Source of the DNA: a bacterium
GTDB taxonomy: Bacteria > Armatimonadota > Fimbriimonadia > Fimbriimonadales > GBS-DC
Reading direction: 5' to 3'
DNA length: 16,913 bases
Assembly (NCBI GenBank): GCA_029335935.2
Contig: JARJMV020000332.1
Span: 1-16,913 of the forward strand
The position numbers and the translations under genes were made by a program. This document shows, piece by piece, positions 6,233 to 15,054 of this stretch. The notes under the pieces are model-generated. The model was not told where the DNA came from and did not search any database. It was given only the letters and a program-made list of their open reading frames with translations. Position 1 is the first letter of the stretch, and every line of letters starts with the position of its first letter.

Positions 6233-7108
6233 CTACCCACTCACGACGCCGCTCGGATACAGTTGGCGCAGGATGACCTCTTGCGGCGGCTGTGTGTTCA
6301 ACACGCGCACATAGGTCGCCCCGATACGGCGGCAGGCGCTCTGCAGCGCGTCGATGTGCGCTTGAAGCCTACGCTGGTACTCCTGCAGCACGCTTCCCGT
6401 CGCCGTGATGTCTAACGCCTCGCCCGTTTCGGCGTCGATGAGCTTCAAGTCGCCTTCCAAGTCGGGGCTAAGCTCCACTTCTGAGAGGATATGCAAGAAC
6501 ACCACCTCGTGGCGTCGGCTGCCGAGCGTGCGCAGCGCGTCGGGCAAACGCTCATCCAGACCGTCCGTAAGCAGCACAACGCAGCCACTGGGCAGGTTGG
6601 CGTGCGCGAACCGATGCAGGCTTGCCGCGAGGTTATTGCCGTCGGGCTGGCGCGCGCGCAGCCACTCCACCAAGCGTACGAAGGCGACCCGACCGCGCAG
6701 CGGGCGCGTCTCAGCAAGTTGTGGGTGCAGCGCCGTCGGGTACACCGCGTCGCCGCCGACCAAGCCGATATATCCCAAGCACGCCGCCAGCGCACGCGCC
6801 GCGTCGAACTTCGTCGGCGCACCAAACGCCATCGACGCCGAGCAGTCCAACAGCAGATGCACAGGCAGCTCCTGCTCGTCTTGGTAGGTGCGCAGGTAGG
6901 CGCGGTCTAAGCGGGCGAGGATGTTCCAGTCCAGGTGGCGCAGATCGTCTCCTGGCGTGTAGTGGCGATAGTCGGCGAACTCGATAGAGACGCCCTTGCG
7001 CGGCGAGAGCCGTTCGCCGCGAATAGAGGCGGCATGCATCTTGCGCGGCTCGAACCGATACCGCTCCAACTTCGTCAGCACCTCCAGCGCAACGCCGTTC
7101 CACGCCAT
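6233..7108 (-). CDS. DUF58-family protein with vWA-like domain
   Basis: The protein has 291 residues. The DUF58 signature runs from about 30 to 82: GERLSPRKG, then DYRHYTPGDDLRHLDWN, then an Arg-rich stretch ending in YLRTYQDEQE. A von Willebrand A-like region follows, with the metal-site motif D88-x-S90-x-S92 (DCSASM) and LLTDG (D182). DUF58 proteins are often encoded with MoxR-type AAA ATPases and act as metal-binding partners, possibly chaperone-like. Here the upstream neighbour in the same direction is a Ycf46-like AAA ATPase instead. ATG 7108 is chosen: GGTACAAT ends 6 nt before it and no Shine-Dalgarno site is visible, so the mRNA is probably leaderless. A longer reading to 7204 would overlap the ATPase gene. 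Confidence 0.9.
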   Translation of the reverse strand: MAWNGVALEVLTKLERYRFEPRKMHAASIRGERLSPRKGVSIEFADYRHYTPGDDLRHLDWNILARLDRAYLRTYQDEQELPVHLLLDCSASMAFGAPTKFDAARALAACLGYIGLVGGDAVYPTALHPQLAETRPLRGRVAFVRLVEWLRARQPDGNNLAASLHRFAHANLPSGCVVLLTDGLDERLPDALRTLGSRRHEVVFLHILSEVELSPDLEGDLKLIDAETGEALDITATGSVLQEYQRRLQAHIDALQSACRRIGATYVRVLNTQPPQEVILRQLYPSGVVSG

Positions 7109-7114
7109 ACACGA

Positions 7115-7122
7115 ATTGTACC
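7115..7122 (-). promoter_or_regulatory. Promoter -10 (GGTACAAT) for a leaderless DUF58 transcript
   Basis: On the minus strand TACAAT preceded by GG ends 6 nt before ATG 7108. A start site 7 nt downstream of the -10 box would be the A of the ATG itself. It sits in the 20-bp gap after the AAA ATPase stop codon, so the DUF58 gene may be transcribed independently of that gene. Confidence 0.5.
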
Positions 7123-7128
7123 TTGCGC

Positions 7129-8664
7129 TCAGCCAGAGGCGCGCTTGCGACGATTGCCTTGAGTGGGCGGGCTGCTGGCAGGGCGGGTGCGCAACTGCGC
7201 CCAAGTGCGCAACTCTTCAATCTCCTCGCGCATCATTACCGACAGCGGCACGGTATGGCGTATCTCGTCCAGCATATCGTCAGTGGTGAGGTCGCGCCCA
7301 GCATCGAAGGCCGTGAACAGCCCTGCGATCACCACTTGCTCGATCTCCGCGCCTGAGAAGCCCTCCGTCGCCTGCGCCAGCCGCTTGAGATTGTAGTGCG
7401 CGGGGTCGCGCTTGCGCTTGCTCAGATGTATTGCGAAAATCTGCTCGCGTTCGGGCAGTGTGGGCAGGTCTATAAAGAAGATTTCGTCGAATCGCCCCTT
7501 GCGCAGCAGTTCAGGAGGCAGTTGCGAGACATCGTTGGCGGTGGCGACCACGAACACAGGCGAACGCTTGTCTTGCATCCAAGTCAGGAAGGTGGCGAAC
7601 ACGCGCGCGGTTGTGCCCGAATCGGAGACGCTGGAGCCTTGCACGCCTGAGAAGCCCTTCTCCAGCTCGTCGATCCAGAGGATGCATGGAGCGACGGCTT
7701 CAGCAGTGCGAATTGCCGCGCGCATGTTGGCTTCCGACGCGCCGACCAGACTGCCGAACACGCGCCCGACATCGAGGCGGAGCATGGGCAGCCCCCACAG
7801 GCTGGCGATGGCTTTCGCACTGAGGCTCTTGCCCGTGCCCTGCACGCCCAGCAGCAGCACGCCTTTCGGCGCGGGCAGCCCGAACGCGCGCGCCTCCTGA
7901 CTCAGCGACGCCCGACGCTTGCGCAGCCACTCCTTCAGCAAATCCAGCCCCCCAACATCGCGCATCGTCTCACGCGCGTCGTAATACTCCAGCACGCCCG
8001 ACTTGCGCACAATCTGCTGCTTCTCGCTCAGTATCGCCGCCACTGTCAACGCTTTATGCTCCACGGCCGAGCGCGCACACACATTCTCAATTTCGTCCAG
8101 CGTCAGCCCCTGCGCCGCGCTGACCAACTCATCCAGTTCTTGGGGGCTGAGTTCGGCGCGCACCTCGGGCTGACTCGCGCGCAGCACGAGCAGAATCTCC
8201 TCGATCTTTTGCTGAATCTCCTCACGGGTGGGCAGCGGCATCTCCAGCACGGTGATTTGCTTCTCCAGTTCGGGCGGCAGTTTCAAGATGGGGCTGACGA
8301 AGACAAGGGTGCGGCGCGTCTGGTGCAGGCGTGGGTACAAATCGCGCAGCAGGCGTATCACACGCGAGTCGCCTAAGTAGGGGTGGAAGTCTTTCAGCAC
8401 AATCAGCGCATCGGTCGGCAGGCGCAGCAGCTGCGTGATCGCTTCCAGTTCAGGCGCGAGCGGGCGCGCAGGCGTCGCCTCGGCGGGCGCGGCAATCGGC
8501 GGTTCATAGCCGCGCGTCAGTGTCCACACATGCAACCGCTTGCCGCGCTCCTGCGCAATACACCGCAGCATCTGTTCCACACGCGCCTCCTCCGCCGTTT
8601 GAATATACAGCATCGGATAACGCGCTTTCAACAGCAGGCTCAGCTCACGCTCGAAGGTAGCCAT
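7129..8664 (-). CDS. AAA ATPase, Ycf46-like
   Basis: The protein has 511 residues. The N-terminal 215 residues form a degenerate AAA-like domain opening with [20 protein letters not shown], the hallmark opening of Ycf46-type proteins of cyanobacteria and plastids. The C-terminal domain is a full AAA module: Walker A GVQGTGKS (273-280), Walker B ILWIDE (328-333), sensor-1 VATAND (N377), the arginine-finger region [10 protein letters not shown] (388-397), and the helical lid with GFSGAEIEQ (435-443). ATP hydrolysis is expected; the substrate is unknown, and an unfoldase or regulatory role is inference. ATG 8664 is chosen by homology to the usual N-terminus. It begins 20 nt after the permease stop, and the DUF58 gene follows 20 nt after its own stop. 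Confidence 0.92.
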   Translation of the reverse strand: MATFERELSLLLKARYPMLYIQTAEEARVEQMLRCIAQERGKRLHVWTLTRGYEPPIAAPAEATPARPLAPELEAITQLLRLPTDALIVLKDFHPYLGDSRVIRLLRDLYPRLHQTRRTLVFVSPILKLPPELEKQITVLEMPLPTREEIQQKIEEILLVLRASQPEVRAELSPQELDELVSAAQGLTLDEIENVCARSAVEHKALTVAAILSEKQQIVRKSGVLEYYDARETMRDVGGLDLLKEWLRKRRASLSQEARAFGLPAPKGVLLLGVQGTGKSLSAKAIASLWGLPMLRLDVGRVFGSLVGASEANMRAAIRTAEAVAPCILWIDELEKGFSGVQGSSVSDSGTTARVFATFLTWMQDKRSPVFVVATANDVSQLPPELLRKGRFDEIFFIDLPTLPEREQIFAIHLSKRKRDPAHYNLKRLAQATEGFSGAEIEQVVIAGLFTAFDAGRDLTTDDMLDEIRHTVPLSVMMREEIEELRTWAQLRTRPASSPPTQGNRRKRASG

Positions 8665-8684
8665 GGTGCAATCTGATCCTGACG

Positions 8685-9914
8685 CTACTCGTAGCGCAGC
8701 GCCACGATGGGGTCTAAGTTCGCGGCGCGCCAGGCGGGGTACAGTCCGAACACGACGCCCACTGACGCTGAGAACAGGAACGCGCCGATGCCAGCCCACA
8801 GCGGGAAGTAGAAGCTCAACCCATTATCGCCGAACGCACTGGTCTGCTTCGTGGCGAACTCGATGGCTTCGCCCACGCCCCAGCCTACCGCCATGCCGAT
8901 CAGTCCGCCTATCGTCGCCAAAGTCGCCGACTCAATCAGAAACTGCGTCAAGATGTGCCACTTCTGCGCCCCGACCGCCTTGCGCAAGCCTATCTCGCGC
9001 GTGCGCTCGGTGACGGAGACCAGCATAATGTTCATAATGCCGATTCCGCCCACCAGCAGCGCCAGCCCTGCAATCCCGCCCAGCAACCCGCCGAACAGCG
9101 AAATCACGCGCGTAATCGCCGAGAGGATGCTCTCTAAGGTGTCCACGCGGAACACGGGTTGGTTGTCGTGCAGGCGCATCAGGGTCTCCCAGATGGCGTC
9201 CATCGCGGCGGGGGTCTGCTCGCGTGTGTGGGGCACTGCCATAATCATCGTGAGGCTCTCGTCGCCTGCCCAGCGGCGCAACGCGGCGTTGAGTGGGATG
9301 TACGCCCCCTCGTCCAAGTTCTCGCCGAAGCCGCGCCCACGCTTCTTGAGGACTCCTATCACCTGCGCCTGCGTGCCGTCCACCAGCACCGACTGACCCA
9401 CCGCGTCGCGCTTGCCGAACAGCTTGCGCGCGGTATCGTGCCCCAGCACCAGCAGCTTCGCGCCCTGCTCCTGCTCGGACGACTCGAAGAAACGACCCGA
9501 CTCGACCTCCAACGACCGCGCTAAAAGGTAGTCCTCGTTCACCCCGATAAGGTTGGCGCGCACCTTCTCGCCCTGATAGATGAACTCCTTCTCGCCCAGT
9601 TGCCGCTCGGCGGCGACCGCGCGCAGTTCAGGCAAGCGACGAATCGCCTCTAAATCCATCCGTTTCAGCCCCTCCACTGTGCCGCCGCGCTCTTCGCGAC
9701 GCAGGCGGTCGGACGGGTCAAAAGTCACGAGGATGACATCCGAGCCGAGCTTCTCGAACTCCGCGACCACACTCGTGCGCGCGCCCTCAATCAACGCGAC
9801 CATCACCACCACCGCCATCACGCCGATAATGACGCCCAACATCGTCAGAAACGAGCGCATCTTATGCGTGCGCAGCGTGTCCAGAGCCACCAACAGCGAT
9901 TCCAGCGTCCCCAC
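8685..9914 (-). CDS. MacB/FtsX-type ABC transporter permease
   Basis: The protein has 409 residues with the MacB permease layout. A cytoplasmic N-terminal helix (LDTLRTHKMRSFLTMLGVIIGV, whose last part is TM1, about 20-43) is followed by a periplasmic MacB_PCD domain (about 45-265), then TM2 (about 272-298), the cytoplasmic coupling loop TERTREIGLRKAVGA (302-315), TM3 (about 325-350) and TM4 (about 370-393) before YPAWRAANLDPIVALRYE. Such proteins move peptides, lipoproteins or toxins by mechanotransmission and need an ABC ATPase. None is in this cluster, so it is an orphan permease within the window. The start is GTG 9914, with GGTATACT ending 7 nt before it. The AAA ATPase gene follows after 20 nt. 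Confidence 0.94.
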   Translation of the reverse strand: MGTLESLLVALDTLRTHKMRSFLTMLGVIIGVMAVVVMVALIEGARTSVVAEFEKLGSDVILVTFDPSDRLRREERGGTVEGLKRMDLEAIRRLPELRAVAAERQLGEKEFIYQGEKVRANLIGVNEDYLLARSLEVESGRFFESSEQEQGAKLLVLGHDTARKLFGKRDAVGQSVLVDGTQAQVIGVLKKRGRGFGENLDEGAYIPLNAALRRWAGDESLTMIMAVPHTREQTPAAMDAIWETLMRLHDNQPVFRVDTLESILSAITRVISLFGGLLGGIAGLALLVGGIGIMNIMLVSVTERTREIGLRKAVGAQKWHILTQFLIESATLATIGGLIGMAVGWGVGEAIEFATKQTSAFGDNGLSFYFPLWAGIGAFLFSASVGVVFGLYPAWRAANLDPIVALRYE

Positions 9915-9921
9915 GACAGGA

Positions 9922-9929
9922 AGTATACC
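9922..9929 (-). promoter_or_regulatory. Promoter -10 (GGTATACT) of the MacB-like permease
   Basis: On the minus strand TATACT preceded by GG ends 7 nt before GTG 9914. The predicted transcription start coincides with the start codon, which suggests a leaderless mRNA. A GGGGAGG stretch overlaps the -10 box (9928-9934 region) about 13 nt from the GTG and is a competing Shine-Dalgarno reading. Confidence 0.45.
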
Positions 9930-9963
9930 TCCCCTTAGCCAGCAGGCGTTCGATAAAAATTGG

Positions 9964-9971
9964 GGTATATT
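9964..9971 (+). promoter_or_regulatory. Promoter -10 (GGTATATT) of the subtilase gene
   Basis: GGTATATT lies 23 nt before ATG 9995 in an AT-rich patch (GATAAAAATTGGGG just upstream). A strong AGGAGG Shine-Dalgarno site (9982-9987) falls between it and the start with 7-nt spacing. No clear -35 box is seen. Together with the element at 9922-9929 it forms a compact divergent promoter region of 80 bp. Confidence 0.55.
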
Positions 9972-9994
9972 AGGGAGGCTTAGGAGGACGCTCT

Positions 9995-11845
9995 ATGCAC
10001 ATCTATCGAGGTTTCTGGGCGTTTTTGGCGGTGTTTCTCACCTTGCAGTTGAGCATCTCACAAATCGAGACGAACTTCGCGCAGCAACCGACTCTGAACC
10101 CGACACTCATCGAGTCGCCGTTCGTGCCTGGTGAGTTGGTGGTGGGGTTAGAGCACAGCGAGCTCGCCCTACCTCTAACAGCGATGCAGATGGTGGGCAC
10201 GATAGTGTCGCAGAACCCGCCTATTCATGCGTATGTTGTGCGCCTCGCTGATGGCGTCTCGATGGAGAGCGCAGGCGAGTTTCTGCGTGCGCTGCCTGGC
10301 GTGCGCTATGTGGAGCCGAACTATCTGGCGTTCACCTTCGCGCAGCCGAACGACCCGCGCTTCAGCCAGCAATACGGCTTGGCGCGTATCCAGGCGAACC
10401 TCGCGTGGGACATTTGGCAACCCCAGCGCACTGTCTACATCGCAATCATCGACACGGGCATCGACTCCAACCATCCCGATTTGACCAACAAGATGCGTCG
10501 TCATGCGAACGGCGCGGTGTACGGCTACAACACCCTCAACAACACCACGAACGCGCTGGACGACAACGGGCACGGCACGCACTGCGCAGGGATTGCCGCC
10601 GCCGAAATCCATAACGGGATTGGCGTGGCGGGCGTGGCGGCGTGGAACCCTGCCGTGCCTAACTCCAACAGCTATGTGCAACTGATGCCACTCAAGGCGT
10701 TGGGCGCGAACGGTTCGGGCAGCTTAGACGCTGTGGCGCGGGCAATCACTTGGGCGGCGGACAACGGCGCACATATCCTGAGCTTGAGCTTGGGCGCGGG
10801 TTCAGGCGCGCAGCAGCTCGCGGACGCGGTGGTCTATGCGTGGACGCGCGGCTGTCTGGTCGTGGCGGCGGCGGGCAACGACGGGAGCAACGCGCCCCAG
10901 TATCCTGCCTACTACACCAACGCCATCGCCGTCGCGGCGACCGACGCCGCCGACACCCTGACAAACTTCTCGCAGTACGGCGCGTGGGTGGATATCGCCG
11001 CGCCAGGCGCCAACATCCTGTCCACAACGCCCAACAATCAGTATCAATCGTTCAGCGGCACTTCGATGGCGTGCCCCCATGTGTCAGGCGCGGCGGCGGT
11101 GCTGTGGTCGCATAATCCGAGTTTGACGAACGCGCAACTACGCGAGGCGCTGGAAACGAACACCGACCCGTACCAGCCCTTGAACGGGCGCACGATTGCC
11201 CCGAACGCGGGACGGCTGAATCTCTATCGCGCGTTGCAGGCAGTGGGCGGCGGCGGCAGCGCGCCGAGGCTCAGCAGCCTCTCGCTGAACCCAGCGCGGG
11301 TGGTCGGCGGCAACCGAGTCGTCGGCACAGTGAACCTGACCGCGCCTGCGCCCGAAGGCGGAATACTGGTGCGCCTGAGCCACAACGGCGCAACGCGCAC
11401 AGCCATCCTGCCCAACTTCGTGTCTGTACCTGCAGGGGCGACCCAAGCCAACTTCACCATCCTGACACAGCGCGTGCCACGCGAGACAACGCTCGTCGTC
11501 CGAGCCACTGCAGGCGATGTGGAGCGCACCGCGACGCTGACCATCGTTCCAGAATCTGCCGTGACGCTGCAGTCGCTCACGATTAGTCCGACGACTGTCG
11601 TGGGGGGGCAAAGCGCAACGGGCACGATTACGCTGACCGCGCCTGCGCCCTCCAGCGGACTCACGGTACAGTTACGCAGCAGCTCCGCGCGCGCCAGCGT
11701 GCCCAGCACCGTCACGGTTCCTGCGGGCGCTACCAGCGCGAACTTCACCATCCGCACCACCAGCGGGGGCCTCGTCACGACGGTCACCATCACCGCCACC
11801 CACAACGCGACCTCGCGCTCGGCGCAGCTGACCATCTGGTTCTGA
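9995..11845 (+). CDS. Secreted subtilisin-family serine protease (S8) with two C-terminal Ig-like repeats
   Basis: The protein has 616 residues. An N-terminal hydrophobic segment (residues 7-22) after a basic start reads as a signal peptide. Residues about 45-115 resemble an I9-type propeptide (PGELVVGL ... VRYVEPNY). The catalytic domain spans about 120-415: D153 in AIIDTG, H193 in NGHGTHCAG, oxyanion N295 in AAAGND and S357 in GTSMACPHVSGAAA, a complete triad. A GGGG linker leads to two tandem beta-sandwich-like repeats (426-517 and 525-614). The enzyme is probably extracellular or cell-surface, used in protein degradation; the thermitase/fervidolysin-like core fits a thermophile. There is no sorting motif or membrane anchor. 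ATG 9995 has AGGAGG 7 nt upstream. It is a single-gene unit ended by a strong stem-loop. Confidence 0.95.
   Translation: MHIYRGFWAFLAVFLTLQLSISQIETNFAQQPTLNPTLIESPFVPGELVVGLEHSELALPLTAMQMVGTIVSQNPPIHAYVVRLADGVSMESAGEFLRALPGVRYVEPNYLAFTFAQPNDPRFSQQYGLARIQANLAWDIWQPQRTVYIAIIDTGIDSNHPDLTNKMRRHANGAVYGYNTLNNTTNALDDNGHGTHCAGIAAAEIHNGIGVAGVAAWNPAVPNSNSYVQLMPLKALGANGSGSLDAVARAITWAADNGAHILSLSLGAGSGAQQLADAVVYAWTRGCLVVAAAGNDGSNAPQYPAYYTNAIAVAATDAADTLTNFSQYGAWVDIAAPGANILSTTPNNQYQSFSGTSMACPHVSGAAAVLWSHNPSLTNAQLREALETNTDPYQPLNGRTIAPNAGRLNLYRALQAVGGGGSAPRLSSLSLNPARVVGGNRVVGTVNLTAPAPEGGILVRLSHNGATRTAILPNFVSVPAGATQANFTILTQRVPRETTLVVRATAGDVERTATLTIVPESAVTLQSLTISPTTVVGGQSATGTITLTAPAPSSGLTVQLRSSSARASVPSTVTVPAGATSANFTIRTTSGGLVTTVTITATHNATSRSAQLTIWF
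11270..11836 (+). repeat. Two tandem ~90-residue Ig-like repeats in the protease
   Basis: The units are 11270-11545 and 11567-11836. They share a leading L.SL...P..VVGG, a central G...LTAPAP followed by (V)xL, and a late VPAGAT.ANFTI before a final LTI. They are diverged at DNA level, so this is an old protein-domain duplication rather than a recent repeat. Similar sandwich modules serve as spacers or substrate/surface-binding domains in secreted bacterial enzymes. Confidence 0.85.
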
Positions 11846-11851
11846 GAACGC

Positions 11852-11905
11852 AGACGCTCCGTACCCCCTGCTTTGGAGAACCCGAAGCAGGGGGCTGCGG
11901 CGTCT
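11852..11905. terminator. Bidirectional stem-loop between convergent genes
   Basis: A perfect 10-bp stem CCCCCTGCTT / AAGCAGGGGG (11864-11873 with 11885-11894) has an 11-nt loop. It is enclosed by a second inverted pair, AGACGC / GCGTCT (11852-11857 with 11900-11905). It starts 6 bp after the protease stop codon and lies 45 bp beyond the TPR gene stop on the other strand, so it can serve both. A classic U-tract is absent on either side. Confidence 0.75.
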
Positions 11906-11950
11906 CATCACACCCCTCACGCTGACGGAAGGGCAAGGTACAGCCATCTG

Positions 11951-13366
11951 TTAGGCGGTATCGAGACAAATCGCGACCCATTCCTCGCGATTGCGCTTCT
12001 CGTTGTGTTTCAAGACGCAGACCGCCTCTACATCGGCGCCGTCCTGAAGCGTTTGCGCCACTGGCGGCGGCGCGAAATACTGCTCGCCCGTATCGGCTTG
12101 CACAAAGCCGTAGGACTGATTGGCGGGCTTGCGCAGCCGCCCACGCACCCGCTTCGCGAACCCCTCAATCTCTTGCACACTCGCAGGTTTGACCTCCACT
12201 ATCACCCGACGTCCGTTGGAGTGGGCGTAGCGCAGCTCCACCATCGCGCCCACTGACAGATTCTGAACTTTTGGGAACTGCTTGTAGGGAACAGCTACCC
12301 CTTCGCGGGGCTTCATAAGCAGATAAGCGAGCTGTTTCTGCGAGTTATGATGGTCTAACACGGCAAGCGCGGTCTGCACCTGCTCAGCGGCGATGCCCTG
12401 CAAGAACTGCCTTGCGAAGCCATCGGTCTGCGCTTGTGGCTTCGGTGCGCCCTGACGCGCTTGAAACCACTCGGCGCTGTGCATCTGCGCCAGCTCAGGT
12501 GGGATTTTCCAGCCTTGCTGGGCGCGGATGCTATAGGCTTGCTCCACGAACCACGCGGCTTCGTCATATCGCCCCTGCGACGCTAAGAGGGACGCCAGCT
12601 GCTGGTAGACGCTCACCAGCTTGGTCTTGTCGCGCATCAACTCGCAAGCGCGATAGTAGCACAGGATTGCGTCGTCCGGGTGGGTGGGTGCGAGCATTTC
12701 GCCCATCTCTTTCCACAGCCACCACTCACGCGGTTTGCGGCGCAGCACGCTTCTCAACCGCTCCTGCGCCCGATCGAGATTGCCGCCGAAAAACTCTAAG
12801 TGCGCCAGCGAGCGAGCTATCCAAATATCGTCGGGGTAGCGAGCGACTGCGTCTTCCAGCACTGTACGCGCCCACACGCGCTCGGAGGCGTCCTCGCTCT
12901 CCGTCGCGGCGCGCCCGATGGCATACAGCGCCACCGATTCCAAACTGGGGATTTGCTTATCGCCTGCAATCTGTTGCGGCTGGCGGTCTTCCTCCGTGAG
13001 ATGGCTCAAATCCCACCACTGTACGAACTCCAAAAAGCCGCGCCAACCCGCCCTTTGCGCTTTTGTGGCTAAGCGCAGCATAAGCGAGTAGATGAGATGG
13101 TCATCACGCGGAATCCCTAAGCGTTGGAACTCGTGGAAAAAGCGATGCACGCGGCGCAAGTCAACAGATGCCTGCCGAGACGGTTCACCTTCGTCGTCGC
13201 TGACCGTTCCTAACTCCCGCTTGACGAGGTCGTACAACACCCACCCCATCGCGCGTAGGAGACTCAGGTCGTCGGGGTTCTCCTGCAGGGCTTGTCTGGC
13301 GCGTTGATACGCTTCCTGAAGTTGCCCTGACTTGCGTAGTGAGCTGATTAGTTGAGATTCATTCAT
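11951..13366 (-). CDS. TPR protein with C-terminal OB/cold-shock-like domains
   Basis: The protein has 471 residues. It opens with a TPR-like hairpin: LRKSGQLQEAYQRARQAL (10-27), then NPDDLSLLRAMGWVLYDLVK (30-49). More helical-repeat segments follow at about 165-285 (typical A..Y...P.D spacing, GNLDRAQERL, GRYDEAAWFVEQAY). From about 337 there is a beta-rich part: one OB-like stretch (about 350-395) and a second, cold-shock/S1-like, about 403-468 with RVRGRLRK, SYGFVQAD and GADVEAV motifs. This predicts a soluble scaffold able to bind nucleic acid, probably RNA. TPR plus S1/OB architectures occur in proposed bacterial conflict systems, which I recall only in general terms. ATG 13366 has GGAG 7 nt upstream and overlaps the HEAT gene stop (ATGA). 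Confidence 0.85.
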   Translation of the reverse strand: MNESQLISSLRKSGQLQEAYQRARQALQENPDDLSLLRAMGWVLYDLVKRELGTVSDDEGEPSRQASVDLRRVHRFFHEFQRLGIPRDDHLIYSLMLRLATKAQRAGWRGFLEFVQWWDLSHLTEEDRQPQQIAGDKQIPSLESVALYAIGRAATESEDASERVWARTVLEDAVARYPDDIWIARSLAHLEFFGGNLDRAQERLRSVLRRKPREWWLWKEMGEMLAPTHPDDAILCYYRACELMRDKTKLVSVYQQLASLLASQGRYDEAAWFVEQAYSIRAQQGWKIPPELAQMHSAEWFQARQGAPKPQAQTDGFARQFLQGIAAEQVQTALAVLDHHNSQKQLAYLLMKPREGVAVPYKQFPKVQNLSVGAMVELRYAHSNGRRVIVEVKPASVQEIEGFAKRVRGRLRKPANQSYGFVQADTGEQYFAPPPVAQTLQDGADVEAVCVLKHNEKRNREEWVAICLDTA

Positions 13367-14961
13367 GATGGTACTCCTGTTTCGATGTGCTTGATTGCTT
13401 CGCGCGCGGCTTCGGCGATACGGGGGTCGCTATCTTGTGCTAATTCCTCCAGCAGGGGGCGTCCTGCGGGATGCCCAATCTGCTTTAGGATGCTCACGAT
13501 TGCCTTGCGCTGCCCGAACGCATGCCACTCGTTGCTATGTCGCTGCAAAATCGGGATTGCCGCCACGCCGTTAGCGACGATTGCCGCTTCCAGAATCTCC
13601 TGCACGGCGGCATCCGCTTGCCGTAGCTCGTCCATCAGTACGGGGATAGCGTCTACCAAGGGGTACTTGCGCAAGTAGAGGGCGCACTCGTGCTGGATGG
13701 TCCACGGCGAACTTGGAATATGTTGGATGATGGTCTCGGTGAGGTCTGGATAGTCGGCGTAGCGGATTGCCGTGAGCGCAGCCCAGCGCTGGTTCAGATC
13801 ATAGCCTTCGGCGAGGTCTATCAGTCGCTGCTTGACGGTCTCGCCGCCGATTCGGGCGAGGGCGCGCGCGGCTGCCCACTGCGCCAAGTAGCGCTGTTGG
13901 GGCGACCACTGCGGATTTTCAAGGTACTCCAGCAACAGCTGCGCCGCCGCCTCGCCGCGCTGCACCAGCGCATCCAAGGCGATGTTGCGGGTCCGCTCGC
14001 TGACATCGCCCAGCGCATGCACCAGAGCGGGTATCACATCCTCATACGGCAGCTCCGCCAGCGCCTGCACGGCTTGCTGACGCACCTTTATACTCTCCGC
14101 ATGTTGGGCTGCCCAGCTCAGTGGGGACACGACTTCAGGCAGATGGATTTCGCGCAGCGCGTTGATTAGCAGTTCGCGTAGCGTATCGTCGAAAGTATCG
14201 CGTAGCGCGTTATGAATCGGCGGGATGGCGACGGCGGCGAGCGCAACCAGCGCGTCGCGCACCGCCGCGCGATAGCGCGGATGGTGCAAGGCGTACTCGA
14301 TGAGCGTGTCTGCGTCCTGCGCTTCGCCGATTGCGCCCAGCGCTGCGATTATCTGCGTCTTCACAGCCGCTTCCTGCTCGTGCTGCACTGCGGCGCGGAG
14401 GTGGTCGCGGGCGCGCGTCTCACGCAGGCTGCCTACCGCCGCAACCGCCGCCGCGCGCACGGCAGGGTCGGCATGGGTTAGCATCGGCTCCAGCGTGTCC
14501 CACGCGCGGTCGCTGTTCGACTGACCCAGCCCTATCGCCACAGCGACCAAAGACTCTGCTTCTTGAAGCGCGTCGCGCAGTTTGGGCAACACATCCCAGA
14601 GGAACTTCCACACCGTGTGGTCGCCTTGAATCGCGCGGCGCAGCAGCCACAGCTGGTTGCCGAATCGCCAGCGCGTGATGGGGCACGCTTCGAGGAAGTC
14701 CGCAAGTTGCGCCTGCGTGCCTGCGACGGCGACCGCCCACTCCGCTTCAGGAGTGTCTGGGGACGCAACGCTGAGCTGCTCTCGCGCTACCTGCTCGGCG
14801 TTCGGCATGGCGTCTAACAGCGATTGCCACAGCCGCGCTACATTCAGGTCGTCATGCGAAACCTGCTGTTGGAGCAGAACGCGCTCCACCATCAACGGCG
14901 CGCTTGCTTCCAACGCCTCGCGCACACGCGGGTACTGCTGGTGGCACTCGTCGGGAATCAT
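13363..14961 (-). CDS. HEAT-repeat protein
   Basis: The protein has 532 residues. The N-terminal 130 residues are helical but not clearly repeated, with a Trp-rich patch around 98-124. From about 135 to 527 runs a chain of roughly ten HEAT-like helix pairs, for example DPAVRAAAVAAVGSLRE (165-181), EAAVKTQIIAALGAIGEA (197-214), KVRQQAVQALAEL (292-304), SERTRNIALDALVQRGE (321-337) and DPRIAEAAREAI (512-523). Such alpha-solenoids are protein-interaction scaffolds; no catalytic motif is seen. ATG 14961 has only a purine-rich GGGGGCGG upstream. The frame stays open and protein-like back to a possible CTG at 15012, after a stop at 15016-15018, so the start is uncertain. It is co-translated with the TPR-OB gene. 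Confidence 0.85.
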   Translation of the reverse strand: MIPDECHQQYPRVREALEASAPLMVERVLLQQQVSHDDLNVARLWQSLLDAMPNAEQVAREQLSVASPDTPEAEWAVAVAGTQAQLADFLEACPITRWRFGNQLWLLRRAIQGDHTVWKFLWDVLPKLRDALQEAESLVAVAIGLGQSNSDRAWDTLEPMLTHADPAVRAAAVAAVGSLRETRARDHLRAAVQHEQEAAVKTQIIAALGAIGEAQDADTLIEYALHHPRYRAAVRDALVALAAVAIPPIHNALRDTFDDTLRELLINALREIHLPEVVSPLSWAAQHAESIKVRQQAVQALAELPYEDVIPALVHALGDVSERTRNIALDALVQRGEAAAQLLLEYLENPQWSPQQRYLAQWAAARALARIGGETVKQRLIDLAEGYDLNQRWAALTAIRYADYPDLTETIIQHIPSSPWTIQHECALYLRKYPLVDAIPVLMDELRQADAAVQEILEAAIVANGVAAIPILQRHSNEWHAFGQRKAIVSILKQIGHPAGRPLLEELAQDSDPRIAEAAREAIKHIETGVPS

Positions 14962-15054
14962 CCGCCCCCACGCCCTGCCAAACTGATTAAAAGGCTCGTC
15001 AGGCGTCTCCAGCTCTCACCACGCACGCAAACTGACCTCGACAGGCTGCTGCAA

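Noticed and set aside
11846..11950. Small RNA or attachment site between the protease and TPR genes
   Set aside because: The perfect nested inverted repeat is adequately explained as a shared transcription terminator. No direct repeat or integrase is present.
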